Positions 34,501-45,000 of a stretch of DNA of 64,000 nt are shown here, in pieces. The stretch's first letter is position 1, and each line of letters starts with the position of its first letter. This DNA comes from Siphonodentalium dalli. Its lineage: Eukaryota > Mollusca > Scaphopoda > Gadilida > Siphonodentaliidae. The stretch covers positions 272,701,614-272,765,613 of the forward strand of contig CP136064.1 in NCBI GenBank assembly GCA_032622095.1, in the 5' to 3' direction. The notes below the pieces were generated by a model that saw only the letters and a list, made by a program, of their open reading frames with translations, did not search any database and was not told the DNA's origin. The translations under genes and the position numbers were made by a program.

Positions 34501-35323
34501 CAAATTGACAAGTTCTACAGTCTTCACTCACATTATAAATATTTCAGCATGGTTTATTTGGATGGAGTGATCACAACGAAGAAGCAAAATTCATTAGGTA
34601 TACGATAACCATTAACTACACACACACAGACGAACATAACGACGAGAACTTGTTAAATTTGCATCCGGAAGCCGAGCGACTTTTTGATACAAAGTAAAAT
34701 ATGGAAGCGCTGTTGTGGAACGTTTATAATTAACCCTTTGAACTCTGACATCCTGACCGTTGAATGGTCCCATCCATTGCGCCTGACGTTATATATAGTG
34801 TTACCGACGACGTAACGCGTATAATGCTCTTACATGGCACGTCTATAAGCACAACTAAACGGCAATATACTATTAAGTTGGGTTATATTATGGCTTCATG
34901 CCATTACTTTTACCCTATTCATTAGAGATAATAACTTATCTCCACGACACAACGTGGAGTGGAAATAATTTGTCTCGACTGTCTCGGTAGAAGTGAAGTT
35001 GACACTTCGGTGGTTAATGCGTATAGTTTAGTGGTAATCAAGTAATGATTGACATGGTCAGTTGAGGTTGGCGGGTGAGTTGTACATGTAGGATGAAATT
35101 GTCGTAGTGAACGATGTTGTATAGTTAGGTCAATCTGAGTGTCACGTTCAAACAGGATAAGTAGACTTTTGAATCGACTCGATTCGTTGATGTCAAGGAG
35201 ATTGGAGGATTTCAAATCAGAGATAAATACGTCGTAAAGAGAACTGTCTGACATGCAGATTGCCCGTATCGAGGACCTCACAGCAGACAGCCACATAAAG
35301 GAAAGGAAGACCAGTGTATACAT
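19495..35323 (-). CDS. Five-exon gene for a secreted protein of unknown function (~256 aa)
   Basis: The model joins 35146-35323, 33549-33706, 32815-32987, 25370-25578 and 19495-19547. Phases fit at all four junctions (1, 0, 2, 1) and the last exon closes at TGA. The protein starts with a signal peptide (MYTLVFLSFMWLSAVRS). A STVVLSAVSGSG segment follows, then DWFNTTYVCPL, a TDWNLYSK/ALVRLY junction, LFDITGTTPTTWWDKF, SSSWTDL, RHFYIADHHSGCPGDGIWFM and a final MADRFEISLSL. Two cysteines (CPL, SEC) lie in exon 2 and three in exon 4. I recall a lineage-expanded family of uncharacterised secreted mollusc proteins with the same order (VVLRA.., W.., FDGTG...WF, SSW.DL, RRF(Y/F)I...GGC..D.GW, YS...ADV). 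I do not know its function. The exon 1 donor is the weakest point. Transcript or protein-family alignment would confirm the model. Confidence 0.72.
19813..20167. mobile_element. Palindromic MITE (copy P1)
   Basis: The two halves are inverted over most of their length. The left half (TTAAAGGTGGACTGTACACT, atccggcc, aatgaatttgagcca, acacctgtgtgct, aattataacgaaaa) reappears as its reverse complement in the right half up to 20167. Total length is about 355 bp and there are no coding frames. It lies in intron 4 of the secreted-protein gene. A second copy is at 24872-25184. Confidence 0.85.
20254..20425. repeat. 41-bp tandem repeat, about 4 copies
   Basis: The unit ccagctagtgaaatatatag ggataatactggtttacgtta begins at 20254, 20295, 20335, 20376 and (partial) 20417. 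Single-base indels give 40-41 bp spacing. Confidence 0.9.
20540..20830 (+). pseudogene. Possible 3' remnant of a LINE ORF
   Basis: Around 20750-20790 one frame reads STTARWNELPEITIQ, recalling the W-N-x-L-P motif near the C-terminus of many LINE reverse-transcriptase proteins. Upstream, QCYRMIYNKQHRNIRY (20578-20625) may belong to the same domain in another frame. It is short and decayed, lying in intron 4. Confidence 0.35.
20849..21300 (+). mobile_element. A' block 1 (452 bp)
   Basis: TIRs GGTTACAGTGAAGTAATT / AATTACTTCACTGTAACC. It is the left-hand terminal copy, preceded by the TAGA direct repeat. Confidence 0.85.
21301..22183 (+). repeat. B' block 1
   Basis: Begins TAAAGTGACAACAATG and lacks 6 bases (between acaac and aatgac) present in B' blocks 2 and 3. 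It is joined directly to B' block 2 at GCTTTAAAGTG, with no A' between. Confidence 0.85.
22184..23078 (+). repeat. B' block 2
   Basis: Matches B' block 1 with offset 889 apart from the 6-bp indel and a few substitutions. At its right end it carries an extra TAAA before A' block 2 (gctttataaa|GGTTAC). Confidence 0.85.
23079..23529 (+). mobile_element. A' block 2 (451 bp)
   Basis: One base shorter than A' block 1, in the T-run before attctctcc, and otherwise close to identical. Confidence 0.85.
23530..24420 (+). repeat. B' block 3
   Basis: Offset 1346 from B' block 2. It ends GTGCTTTA directly against GGTTAC of A' block 3. Confidence 0.85.
24421..24871 (+). mobile_element. A' block 3 (451 bp)
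   Basis: Right-hand terminal copy, followed by TAGA and the left end of MITE copy P2. Confidence 0.85.
24872..25184. mobile_element. Palindromic MITE (copy P2), interrupted by the A' array
   Basis: A diverged copy of P1 (19813-20167) with the same aatgaatttgagccatggat, attgcaaaatacac.c.tgtgctg and aatggccgga blocks. Its left TIR (tagagggactg) abuts the A' array. The A' array therefore appears to have jumped into this MITE's extreme left end, duplicating TAGA. Confidence 0.75.
25370..25578 (-). CDS. Exon 4 of the secreted-protein gene (Cys-rich)
   Basis: Acceptor TTTGATCACCCTAG|T and a consensus donor G|GTAAGTAA bound 209 bases (1 + 69 codons + 1). It encodes GVYHFKICSGAPYRHFYIAD, HHSGCPGDGIWFMIRDPRG, AACKYDGVGPEPAFLYS and TTYGEFDGG, with three cysteines. 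This is the most distinctive part of the protein. Confidence 0.8.
25579..26116. other. Intron 3 sequence, nothing recognised
   Basis: Non-repetitive intronic sequence upstream of exon 4. A GTGAGT-type donor word (reverse of actcac at 25658-25663) is present, but the frame leading to it has a stop, so I do not call an exon. Confidence 0.5.
26117..26350. mobile_element. Small TIR element with internal CACTTTTGTAAGAA repeats
   Basis: The ends 26117-26135 (actgttgtaataattgcca) and 26331-26350 (attgcgattattgttacagt) are imperfect inverted repeats. Inside, cacttttgtaaga or close variants occur about five times and once inverted (ttcttacaca). It is 234 bp and non-coding. Confidence 0.65.
26351..26844. 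other. Intron 3 sequence, nothing recognised
   Basis: No gene or element end seen, only ordinary AT-rich intronic sequence. Confidence 0.5.
26845..26913. repeat. 69-bp palindromic hairpin, copy 1
   Basis: GCCAATGCATTCTCTTATAT and its reverse complement form the two arms around gcgagtcgaccataggtcgcctcgc. It is nearly perfectly self-complementary over 69 bases. The same hairpin occurs at 30277-30345 and, inverted, at 30418-30486. Confidence 0.9.
26914..28130. other. Intron 3 sequence, nothing firm
   Basis: The open frame 27629-27853 has no known motif. actagcagggttacccggcg (27344-27363) resembles the start of the repeat family at 43360 and 44088 (actagcaggttagc.cgcc) and may be an old fragment of it. 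Confidence 0.45.
28130..29830 (+). repeat. Degenerate ~143-bp satellite, forward array
   Basis: The marker ggtggaaatcggcg recurs near 28183, 28488, 28602, 28748, 29065, 29210, 29352 and 29620. It comes with a ctgactcaaatggcgccac block, a cccctctccc block and an atcatggagaagaatgtgta block. Well-kept neighbours are 142-146 bp apart and others are disrupted. The open frames here are a product of the repeat and are not genes. Related arrays in the opposite orientation are at 52180-53520 and 55935-56175. Confidence 0.9.
29831..30250. other. Intron 3 sequence, nothing recognised
   Basis: Contains two aggtttaaacc palindromes (29928 and 29957) and no gene. It ends with the TTAA at 30247-30250 that flanks the next element. 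Confidence 0.5.
30277..30345 (+). repeat. 69-bp palindromic hairpin, copy 2
   Basis: Same arms as copy 1 with centre gcgagtcgaccatatgtcgcctcg. It lies inside the TTAA-flanked MITE. Confidence 0.9.
30418..30486 (-). repeat. 69-bp palindromic hairpin, copy 3 (inverted)
   Basis: The centre reads gcgaggcgacctatggtcgactcg, the reverse complement of copy 1's centre, so this copy is inverted relative to copy 2. It sits 73 bases away inside the same MITE. Confidence 0.9.
31064..32845. repeat. Diverged third copy of the 1403-bp unit, in intron 3
   Basis: 31064-31995 aligns with 7325-8200 (gatgcagggaaatatat, aattggtcgtaaaaatag, tgaatgatagaaacac, ctgcttgttttagag, gccactgaaatgttctgatt). After about 740 bases of unrelated sequence, 32735-32845 aligns with 8213-8315 (agtgtgcataaggccgg, gttatcacct, cacacaaattcaaa). 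The homology crosses the exon 3 donor. Frames open in the 1403-bp units are broken here, arguing that those frames are not genes. Confidence 0.8.
32815..32987 (-). CDS. Exon 3 of the secreted-protein gene
   Basis: Acceptor CGTTCTTAG|GCTCTT follows a long pyrimidine-rich tract, and donor AAATAG|GTGATA ends in phase 2, exactly what exon 4 needs. The 57 codons read ALVRLYTGSDIVAWLL, FDITGTTPTTWWDKF, SSSWTDLPKSNN and FVWEHAN. It is too short to stand out as an open frame, and it was found by looking for the segment missing between exons 2 and 4. The last ~35 bases fall within homology to the 1403-bp repeat unit at 7132-9937. Confidence 0.75.
33549..33706 (-). CDS. Exon 2 of the secreted-protein gene
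   Basis: Acceptor CGACAG|ATTCT and donor TCAAAG|GTTTGT bound 158 bases, 2 + 52 codons, ending in phase 0. It encodes STVVLSAVSGSGRSV, DWFNTTYVCPLAG and YKNGIIYTDWNLYSK, with two cysteines (CPL, SEC) and one N-glycosylation sequon (NTT). Confidence 0.75.
34055..34315. repeat. ~18-bp minisatellite in intron 1
   Basis: About 14 degenerate copies of tgtagaggtaagtgtcg, some reading gtagagtttggtgccc. The minus-strand open frame over it (33987-34271) simply translates the repeat. Confidence 0.9.
34316..35145. other. Intron 1, nothing further
   Basis: No element ends or gene seen apart from the continued open frame of exon 1 (down to 34922). attaaccctttgaactc at 34731 resembles a piggyBac end but lacks a partner. 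Confidence 0.45.
35146..35323 (-). CDS. Exon 1 of the secreted-protein gene (signal peptide)
   Basis: ATG at 35323 sits in a good context (aaaccATG). The first 17 residues are a hydrophobic signal peptide with likely cleavage after AVRS, followed by SSIRAICMSDSSLYDVF. The open frame runs on to 34922, so the 3' border is chosen for phase: C|GTGACA at 35146/35145 gives phase 1 and a His codon with exon 2. Alternative phase-1 donors (A|GTCTAC, T|GTACAA) exist and none is a strong consensus. Confidence 0.6.
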
Positions 35324-35351
35324 GGTTTAAAGGTCTTAGATACTCTTAACC

Positions 35352-35743
35352 AGGCACAACAAAGCCGCTTCTATCGATGATGCGGCGGCAGCAGCAATGA
35401 AAAACATGGCCCAAGGTAAAACAATAATTCAACAATCGACAAACTTTATTCGGATAGCAGATTCTTCAGAAGCGGGATGAGGTACAGTCATCGGAGGATA
35501 AGCGAAAACTAGAAGGGTCGGAGCGTACTGCAGTTGTGAAAATCAGACAGCAGAAGAAAAAAGCGCGGAAAAATACAGAGCCCCTCCGACAAAGAACGCA
35601 CGACGTATCACAAAACTCCAGAAGCAAGGGAGCTAGGCCCCTGCTTCGCCTGTGGTTTATTTGGTCACGTTAGATTCTTCTGCCCACCCATAAAGCGAGC
35701 ACAGAGCAATATGAGCAACAGTAATAATAGGATGAGTATATGA
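35352..35743 (+). pseudogene. DIRS-like gag remnant with CCHC zinc knuckle
   Basis: One frame reads AAAAAMKNMAQGKTIIQQ, then FIRIADSSEAG, which matches the gag style of DIRS elements. After a shift it reads SSEDKRKLEGSERTA, and after another it reads CFACGLFGHVRFFC at 35642-35683, a C-x2-C-x4-H-x4-C zinc knuckle of a nucleic-acid-binding gag, closing at TGA 35741. At least two frameshifts and two stops interrupt it. The 5' border is about 30 bases from the start codon of the minus-strand gene. Confidence 0.6.
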
Positions 35744-37142
35744 GAAACTTTATCTCATAGAATCGAGTTCCAAAATCTCGGTAAGCGGAAAGTTAATGGT
35801 GATACTATCGAAAATTTTGTTAATTCCAAAACAAATTTTAATTCCTGTCGTTGGAGATCCAAGAGTTTTAAAATTGTAATGTTCTTGGACGATGGACAGT
35901 TTCTTGTTGTAAAAGGACATTTGATTGTGTACATATCAGTACGGAAATGGACCTATCCGTAGGTACCGCCCCATTTTCAATCATAGCCAATGAGCCGATA
36001 GCTTAATCGTCGATACGACATGTGTCTGTCCAGCGATATGGAAAACACCACACGCGATTCGCTAACAACCAGTATAATCAGTAGGGGGTTTACAAACACG
36101 AGAGCAAAATATATATTATTCAGCTATACATGTGTTGAAATATGCATGGGGAACATGTCTGGTTGACGAGCGATATTTATCCACATGTTTTAGTTCGGTT
36201 TCCTAAATAAAAAAGTAACTAAGACATCTGTTTACGCTGGATTAAACAATGCCAACGACCACACTCGGATCCTAATGTTATTTAAATTACAATATTAATA
36301 TATCATATTTCAAACTAAAACGTTGAAATAGTAGTCCCGATCGATGATGCGTTATGAATATTTATTGTGCCGCGAGTATTTGTTTTATGTGAAGTATTTT
36401 TCGTTAAAATGTATACATCTGTTGCTGGAAATATTGAGTTCAAATGTCTGCTATTCAGACTAACCTGTAGGATCTCATGCGAACGTTTTACTGAATCCAT
36501 TTGAGAATCTAAAGCTTCCTCCATACCAATGCTACAATGTACGTGTAAATGAGAATCAACAAATGTTTTCCAAGAGAATTACACGAAATTTCGCGCATTG
36601 CACGTGCTTCGCGGTGTATACACACAACCTTCATCGAATGAGTTCACTTTGTGCCATTGTTGCCACAAGTCACGGCAACATGTAACTGACTCCATGATAG
36701 TCGGCGTTGTCTTTAATGTACTTTAGTGATGGTAACATAGGATGTGGAATTTGACAAAACCATTATTTGATAATCCTTTGCATCCGGTCGCAAAGTTGTC
36801 CGTACATCTGATGTCACCGGGGCTCATACAGGACGCTCGAGAGATGGGAAACTGATATCGTTATATTTATTTCGACAAAAGAGGGAGTATAGATTAATTA
36901 CCACATGTACACATCCGTTTGGTTTATTTCGTCAAGGTGTGAACAATTAGCATAGCTTCGATTTTAAATTTGCTATTTGATATTGAAGTTATATAATGGC
37001 TTCATGTACACAGTTTGATTCAACGTAAACATCGATCTTTGTTGGTTATCGGAAATGGTTTTTTGTTTAAAACTGGTTCCATTTTTGTTTATATCTAACG
37101 ACAGTTACTTTTACAAGATGCATATATACACACATAGGCATC

Positions 37143-37700
37143 TTGAAAATCGTGAAACTCAGAAAGAAGCTATATTATCGTGTTACATGGCGTTTAACAA
37201 CACAGTCCGTTCTCATCGGAAGCCACTTTAGTAATGAATATGTAGCCATGTTGAGATGGCTTGTGGTGCTTAGTAACAGTAACCATGTAGCCTATTGGTG
37301 GGCGGTACGTACGGATAGGTCCACTAGAACTGATCTTGATAGTTTGGGTTTTAATTTATCAAATGAGAAATGTCAATGGCAGACTAGTCAAGGTGTCGTT
37401 TGGTTGGGTCTCAATTGGAATATTCTTATAGGAACATTGAGTGTTGTATCTGATCGAATATCCACTCTTATCTTTTTGATAGATTTGGGCATATTGTGTT
37501 TCATGTCAGAATATTGGCTCGTGTGGATGGGGTGACTATCTCACTGAAATTTGTCTTTCGCCAAACGGTCAGAATCCGAAACCCAGAGCTCTGTATTATT
37601 GCTTATCACAGCGGTGTCATTGGGAATATTCAGTTGTTGTTTCCGAAACTGCTATCGGTGAACTCAAGTACTGGGAAATACACGTGTACCACTCCCCAGG
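37143..37700 (+). pseudogene. DIRS-like reverse transcriptase / RNase H remnant
   Basis: DLDSLGFNLSNEKCQWQ then VVWLGLNWNILIGTLSV corresponds to the region after the RT active site in DIRS polyproteins. After a frameshift near 37500 the text continues VRILARVDGVTISLKFVF, and after a further shift VVSETAIGELKYW, the RNase H entry. The catalytic RT box itself is not preserved in the window. Confidence 0.6.
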
Positions 37701-37714
37701 TTCTTATAAACTAA

Positions 37715-38023
37715 GTCGGCAACTCGTAGAACATGGACCACATTTATTATACACATATATACTAGTTAAACATCAGGCAGCCACGGTGAATACATAATCA
37801 TATTTTACTTTACTTTACACATAATCATAGCTACCACGACGAAGCGTTCGTCGTGGATAGCTTTACCTAGAAGTGTAATATAGAATTCAGCGTCACAATC
37901 TAGAGATCGCGAGCCTGGGCTCTGTCCAGTATATATGTGCTGGGGGAAACGCCCTGGCCTCCATATGTCGTGATTTGATTGGAACACGTGTCCGCCGCTC
38001 CCATCAAAACAGGTGGACAGTAT
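37715..38023. other. Nothing recognised
   Basis: A short unassigned stretch between the DIRS relic and the hairpin. The open frames here read into the palindrome. Confidence 0.4.
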
Positions 38024-38174
38024 ACAGTTGTCGCCCGTTGTCGAGGGAGACATTGAGATTTGTCACCCGCTCGAGAACGGAATGTCTCCCGAGGAGTGAA
38101 GCTCCGAGGGAGACATTCCGTTCTCGAGCGGGTGACAAATCTCAATATCTCCCGAGAAGAAGGGCAACAACTGT
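38024..38174. repeat. 151-bp perfect-type hairpin element
   Basis: The arms (acagttgtcgcccgttgtcg onward and its mirror ending caacaactgt at 38174) pair over about 66 bases each around gaggagtgaagctccg. Inner arms carrying gagacattccgttctcgagc are perfectly complementary. Related words (gggcgacaacaac, aatgtctcccgg, gatttgtcgcccgg) recur at 39001-39070, so a family exists. Likely a foldback MITE. Confidence 0.85.
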
Positions 38175-39340
38175 TTTGTTATCCGATTATACCACATAGA
38201 ATATCCTTGCCATCCACACGCACGATGTTGCACTGAGTAACGAGTGCTTTCTTTCCCGATTATGTATATTTTCAGTAACTAATTATCGTCCCATATAGGA
38301 TTTCTGTTCCATAAGCGATAGTGGGGCCGTTAAGTGATTGATAATCCGCGTTTATTTACGATCATTTTGGTGGTTAATTCATCAATATCGGTCCATGCAA
38401 TGTAAACAAATAAGCCATATACATGTAGGTATATTCTCGTCTTCTGCAATGTGGCATATTCAATGTCGTCTTGTGGGCGCACTTTACTCGCGATGTTCAT
38501 TTAATAACGGTCTTCCCAGAAAGCTATTTGGAAGTTGTCAATTTCATTAATGTACATTCATATGTGTCAATGCTCATGGCGATCCTCATATAAAATACTT
38601 CTATGATCACATTGCATACACCGCGGAGGATAAGCGTACAGTACCATTCATTCGCGAAAAACGTATGCATTACGTTGTCTACCAGCAAACATTTATAACC
38701 AACCTTAAGGGATCCTCTATTTCAATCTTGCATCATATAATGTCGACATGAACAAATTGATTCACCGAGATGTTTCTATGTAAAAAGTAAATAATAACGC
38801 TTGTCCGATAAAAAATATCAACTTAAAAGTTCGAATATTAGTGTTCACTAAATATATGCAAATTAGCAAACACCACAATTGGCGTGTATTGCGAATCCGT
38901 GGGGTATATAATATCTATGATTTTTTTAGTACGTATAGTTATGTGAAATAGATGAGTTACTGCAGTGTGTGTTTGGAGATATTCTTGCAATATAACATCA
39001 GGCGGGCGACAACAACAATGTCTCCCGGCTCAGCGGGCGACAGTGTGATTTGTCGCCCGGCACGTGACAGGACATGGGCCAATCAGAAGGGTGGAAAATT
39101 GGGAGGAGGATAACAATTAAACTTGTTTTGATGAAAGCAGTGAACTCTAGAGTCAATGACCTATATCATTCACCTCAGAGTTGTTGATCCCATCATCAGG
39201 CCATGGCACTGACCCCTCATATAGATTAACCCTACTTACGTTTGTGAACCACTTTAAGTGCGCGGTTTGCCAAGTTTCATGTGCGAGCTTAAATTTACCA
39301 TTTGAAGTGAACAACAGTCCAAACTATGAACATTTTTCAC
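38175..39340. other. No supported gene
   Basis: Holds a partial relative of the hairpin at 39001-39070. The open frames 38338-38550 and 39181-39369 show no motif. Confidence 0.45.
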
Positions 39341-41100
39341 AACTCTTTAATTTTGATCATTTAGTCTAAAGAGCGATTGCGATTTATTCTTCTTTCTCGT
39401 AATTACCATAACTTCTGTCTTGTCAATGTTGAATGGTAGACTATTGTATTTTGTGTATTGATAGACCTTATATGAACATGTTGTAGTCCACCCGGTGATT
39501 CCGATATTAGCAAAAGAACGTCTGCGTAACGTAGGTGAGTAACCCTTGTATGTTGTAATGTGCATGAATTACAAGTATCGTCAAAAAATAATTATTCACA
39601 TCGTCAATATTCATTTTGAATAGTGTGGACGACAGTGTGAATCATTGACGTACGCCTATTGTTGATATAAATGATTTGAAAATACCGATGGCTGTTTTAA
39701 CTGCATAATTACTGGATGCATATAAAGACCTAATTGATTCTAACGTATCACATCCAATGTGTCCGTCTTGCATTTTCTGGAATAGCAGGTGCCTGTTAAC
39801 GGAGTCGAACGCCTTTTTAAAGTCAACAAACGCGATGTACACTGGTGTGTTTTTAGTTTTATATTTATCTATAATCGACTTTACGACAAACATGCAATTT
39901 CGGGTACCATGATTTTTCATAAAATCAAATTAGTTATCACTAATAATTCCATTTATTTCTAGATACTCATTGATTCTGTTCTATAGTTTGTTAAAGATGG
40001 ATTATCTCTTTAAATAACAAATTTGAAATAGTTGCGTGGGTATAAAATAATAAGTATGAACTGATGACCCCTGTCCGGAAAGGCTTCTATCAATTAATAT
40101 TGATCTTATTTAGAATATTTTATTGGGACCGTTTATTTGTCTATTTTTAGAATATACCATTCGGGTGATACAATATAGCGATAGAGAGCATTAAGCTGTT
40201 CATGTGGCTACGTACGGAACGTCAAATGTCCCAGATTGATTGGTTGTATTGTTTTATTCCATAGTTATAAGCGATAATGAGTATAATTAATGTTTATTTG
40301 TGACAAAATACACCAAAATTTTATGGTCTCCACATTAACCACTATTGTTCGTTAGCTAAACAACCATACCTATTTAGACCAGAACAAATTCGAAATAAAA
40401 TTAATATTAATCGATAGAAGCATTTCCAAACAGGAGTCTTCGATTCAGATGTAATATTTTAAACCCGGTATCTATATAATACATGTGTACAAAGAGATAA
40501 TCAACCTTTAAAGCTTTCCAATTGTATTACTGACCGCTATTGCCCTATAGTTTTTGGGTCTTTGTGGTCACCTTTTTGATGTATCGCGGACAGGACAGAT
40601 TCGTTCCATTCTGGTGGGTGATGACGTAATATGAGAACTTGTTTGAATAATTTGATCGATAGGAGAACTACCTTGAAAATGTTATCCTGTCCGGGGGGGT
40701 TATTATTCTTAAGTTTATATTGGCATTTACATATCTCGTCTTGGGTTATTGGGTCGTTATTTATTGCAATATCATTCAATGTGACCTATACATCGGGCTG
40801 ATTCATAACATTACTATTGCCCTGTGTTTCGTATAGTTTCTTTAAAAAGTTGACCAATTTATCAGTATCTGGTTATTCCGAAGACCGTCGTTCCCGGCCG
40901 CATAATTTGTTAATAACTCGCCAGTACTCCCTTAGATTTTCATTTTGTAACTCAGCGATTGATTCAACAATACCTTTCGTATGTGTTTTTAGTTTGTAAT
41001 TCACTAGTTTTTTTGTATTTCTTCTTCTCTACGGAGTATCTTAGAATGAGTGTCCTCTTAAACAGATCACACTTCATTGCTTCATGACGACCATGGTGCA
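39340..41100 (-). pseudogene. LINE reverse-transcriptase relic
   Basis: On the minus strand the region upstream of RT (KGIVESIAELQNENLREYW, about 40930-40985) is followed by NDPITQDEICKCQYKL and the NNPPGQDNI motif (40537-40779). Next is the palm motif IAFVDFKKAFDSVNR (39780-39850) in another frame, then INIDKTEVMV-like text (39347-39565). Stops and frameshifts separate all pieces and the active-site box is not visible. It is decayed further than the other two LINEs. The clade is undetermined. Confidence 0.75.
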
Positions 41101-41814
41101 TAACATTAGCATTAATGGTGCCCATGCATCAATTATACTATTGATGTGATTACCAAATATATTAGTTTACCGTAGAATCACTATTAGGTTGACTGGTATA
41201 TTTGTACTATTGAGATTACCAAATATATAACATTAGCATATAACCACTATTTGGTTGACTGGTATATATTTTGTGGTGTTAAAATTAACTAGTAACCATT
41301 GTTGGGTTGATCGTCATATATATTTTGTACTCTTGAGATTACCAAATGTGTTCGTTAACATATAACCACTCGACGTATGCAAACTTAGTTACGATATTCG
41401 CAGTCTCTTATTCAACATTTAGCAACTTTTACCAATCATTGTCGGGCTATTTTGACTCGAAGAAGCCAGAAAGAACATGCATAGTTACCAAGACGAAGTG
41501 TGCACAGCACTGAGGTAAGAATTGTGTGCCGAGTGACGAACACATTTGAACAAAATATTTGATAGCAAAGTTTAGTCAGACAAGCCACAAGGTGCCGACG
41601 ATTTTCGTACAAACAATCACAATCACAATGTCAATGCCTTTGACAAATGACTGCTAAATTGCTAATCATAATATACATTTAGTAATGAGGTTTCGCACGA
41701 TGAACTAGATGTAATATTTGAATATATGCAAAATAGCATGGCAATACGAAAATCGGTAAACAGAAGTTTATGCATGTTGAAAATTAATATTCCTAACATC
41801 GCGGCATCTGTAGC
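41101..41814. other. Nothing firm
   Basis: From 41150 to 41370 a ~75-bp motif (accaaatatatNagtttac, atca/aaccactatt.ggttgactggtatat) recurs loosely three or four times. No gene seen. Confidence 0.5.
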
Positions 41815-41925
41815 TGTTTATATTTCAGTTCAGCAACCAATTATGGTTATAGACACTAGTCCAGGTGCTACCATGGCCCAATAACTTTATAATAACCCTG
41901 TGGTTACTCCAGTAGCATTCTTTAA
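41815..41925 (+). repeat. Diverged direct copy of 49119-49244 (left member)
   Basis: Shares atttcagt.cag, ggttata.ac.cactggtcc, gtgctacca, taacttt.taa, aaccctgt.gt, ccagtag, attctttaa with the segment 7.3 kb downstream. Both carry TAA at the matching place. It could be a repeat or a duplicated exon. Confidence 0.55.
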
Positions 41926-42479
41926 TGGGCAGACCGATGCATGTACACGGGTCCGCCATTCATGTTCACGCCGATCGGACAGCGCACTGCACCTACGACA
42001 ACATAGGTGGCCAAATATTGTAATATGGGTTGGCATTTTCCATTCGGATCTTTATTCAGGCACGCCGACAGCATGTTGATGCCCGAAATATCATTTGCGG
42101 GTACCCGTTTGAAGGTCAATGTCACATCCTGAGTTGACCATACATAACAAATTTCACGTTGCTGCTGATGTCCGAAATATCGCCGAAGGTCATTTGCGGA
42201 TACCCGTTTCAAGTAGTCCCCGTCCCGTGTTGAGCGCAGCGACTGAGCTAACAAAGCAATCTCGACTCCACATCCCCACCTGGATAATTACTGACCACTC
42301 GACACGTCGCAAAGCTTGCAAACAGCCGTATGCGAAAACACAAGGAAATACAGAGCGTTATTCGGTTAACAAAACCAAATATGGAAAATTAGCTCGCAAA
42401 CAGCCATAGGCGAATCCCAAGGCAATAAAGAGTGTTATTCGGTTAACAAAACCAAATATGGAAAATTAAGGAGCGTTAT

Positions 42480-44999
<2,520 letters not shown>

Positions 45000-45000
<1 letters not shown>

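Larger units (their letters stand above)
35352..37700 (+). mobile_element. Relic of a DIRS-type (tyrosine recombinase) retrotransposon
   Basis: A gag-like part (35352-35743) and an RT/RNase H part (37143-37700) lie in the order expected of DIRS elements, on the same strand, both broken. No methyltransferase or recombinase domain and no split direct repeats were seen, and the 1.4 kb between the two parts is unrecognised. Class is inferred from motif style. Confidence 0.6.

Noticed and set aside
34731-34746. ttaaccctttgaactc resembling a piggyBac end
   Set aside because: No matching inverted end with TTAA was found downstream, so the element cannot be defined.
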